DNA from: Streptomyces aurantiacus
GTDB taxonomy: Bacteria > Actinomycetota > Actinomycetes > Streptomycetales > Streptomycetaceae
Reading direction: 5' to 3'
Assembly (NCBI RefSeq): GCF_027107535.1
Contig: NZ_CP114283.1
Coordinates: 9,114,001-9,178,000 of the forward strand
Length of the DNA stretch: 64,000 nucleotides
Within the stretch, counting starts at the first letter, position 1. Every line of letters starts with the position of its first letter. The position numbers and the translations under genes are program-made. Below are positions 63,920 through 64,000 of the stretch, piece after piece. The notes beneath the pieces were generated by a model. It had not been told where the DNA came from. It ran no database searches and saw nothing but the letters and a program-made list of their open reading frames with translations.

Positions 63920-64000
63920 ATGTATCCCTCCCTCACGCCTCCCCGGCAGGTCAAGATCGGTGATGCCGCTGCGTTCGCCGGGATCACCCCACGCGCCATC
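63920..64000 (+). CDS. MerR-like HTH regulator, N-terminal fragment (cut by window edge)
   Basis: Only 27 codons are inside the window, starting at ATG 63920. RQVKIGDAAAFAGITPRAI matches the first helix-turn-helix of MerR-type proteins. The rest lies beyond the right edge, so type and ligand cannot be judged. Confidence 0.6.
   Translation, partial: MYPSLTPPRQVKIGDAAAFAGITPRAI

Overview
This window is chromosomal DNA from a streptomycete. Three things point that way: the very high G+C with strong third-codon GC bias, the frequent GTG starts, and a set of actinobacterial hallmark families (DUF5753/DUF397 pairs, MsiK, CarD, GpgS, PhoR-PhoP, TerD, DUF3263, DUF4097). From memory, the gene order resembles the S. 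coelicolor stretch from murQ/groEL2 through thrC, otsA, nagKA, cdgB and msiK to cysS, ispDF and phoRP-phoU. It therefore looks like core chromosome rather than an island or biosynthetic cluster. No rRNA, CRISPR array, complete insertion sequence or prophage was seen. The species cannot be named.

Layout. 1-10 kb: the tail of one DUF5753-DUF397 regulator pair, an HD hydrolase, a drug-efflux MFS protein, a DinB-GNAT fusion, RpiR-MurQ (cell-wall amino-sugar recycling), a HIT protein and a second complete DUF5753-DUF397 pair. 10-17 kb: a winged-helix protein, secreted proteins, an Old Yellow Enzyme, GroEL2 behind two CIRCE operators, and a cold-shock protein. 17-23 kb: CysO-like carrier and ThrC, GpgS, and convergent OtsA/OtsB. 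23-27 kb: an ABC exporter and DUF4097 operon divergent from an IS30-HTH/MarR-like regulator, with an operator array between them. 27-32 kb: sugar-binding lipoprotein, NagK-NagA and a PfkB kinase, with two DasR-like dre boxes. 32-37 kb: CBM35-like protein, CdgB diguanylate cyclase, flavin reductase, ArfB and TerD. 37-47 kb: M1 peptidase, pentapeptide-repeat protein, several oxidoreductases, two GNATs, an APH-family kinase, a hydrolase and tRNA-Thr. 47-57 kb: MsiK with its own dre-like box, a nucleotidyltransferase, a DoxX protein, and the CarD, IspD-IspF-CysS-RlmB block. 57-64 kb: lipoprotein, PhoR-PhoP divergent from PhoU with PHO boxes, a 50-residue Cys-rich peptide that is easily missed, and a gene-poor right edge with hairpins, repeats and the start of a MerR-like gene.

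How the genes work together. Several genes converge on amino sugars and carbon supply: MurQ and its RpiR regulator, NagK/NagA, the orphan sugar-binding lipoprotein, and the shared sugar-ABC ATPase MsiK. DasR-type boxes sit at two of these promoters. OtsA/OtsB and GpgS make trehalose and glucosylglycerate. PhoR-PhoP-PhoU handles phosphate. CdgB (c-di-GMP synthesis) sits under a perfect TGTGA-N6-TCACA site.

The most unusual points are these: the IS30-HTH/MarR-like regulator with an AACGCAA operator array; a dispersed non-coding repeat captured in the NagA N-terminus; a probable leaderless RpiR promoter; the dre-like box at msiK; the Cys-rich peptide; and the repeat-rich right edge. I did not find a clearly new multi-gene system. 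All functional calls are from reading the sequence; no database search was run.
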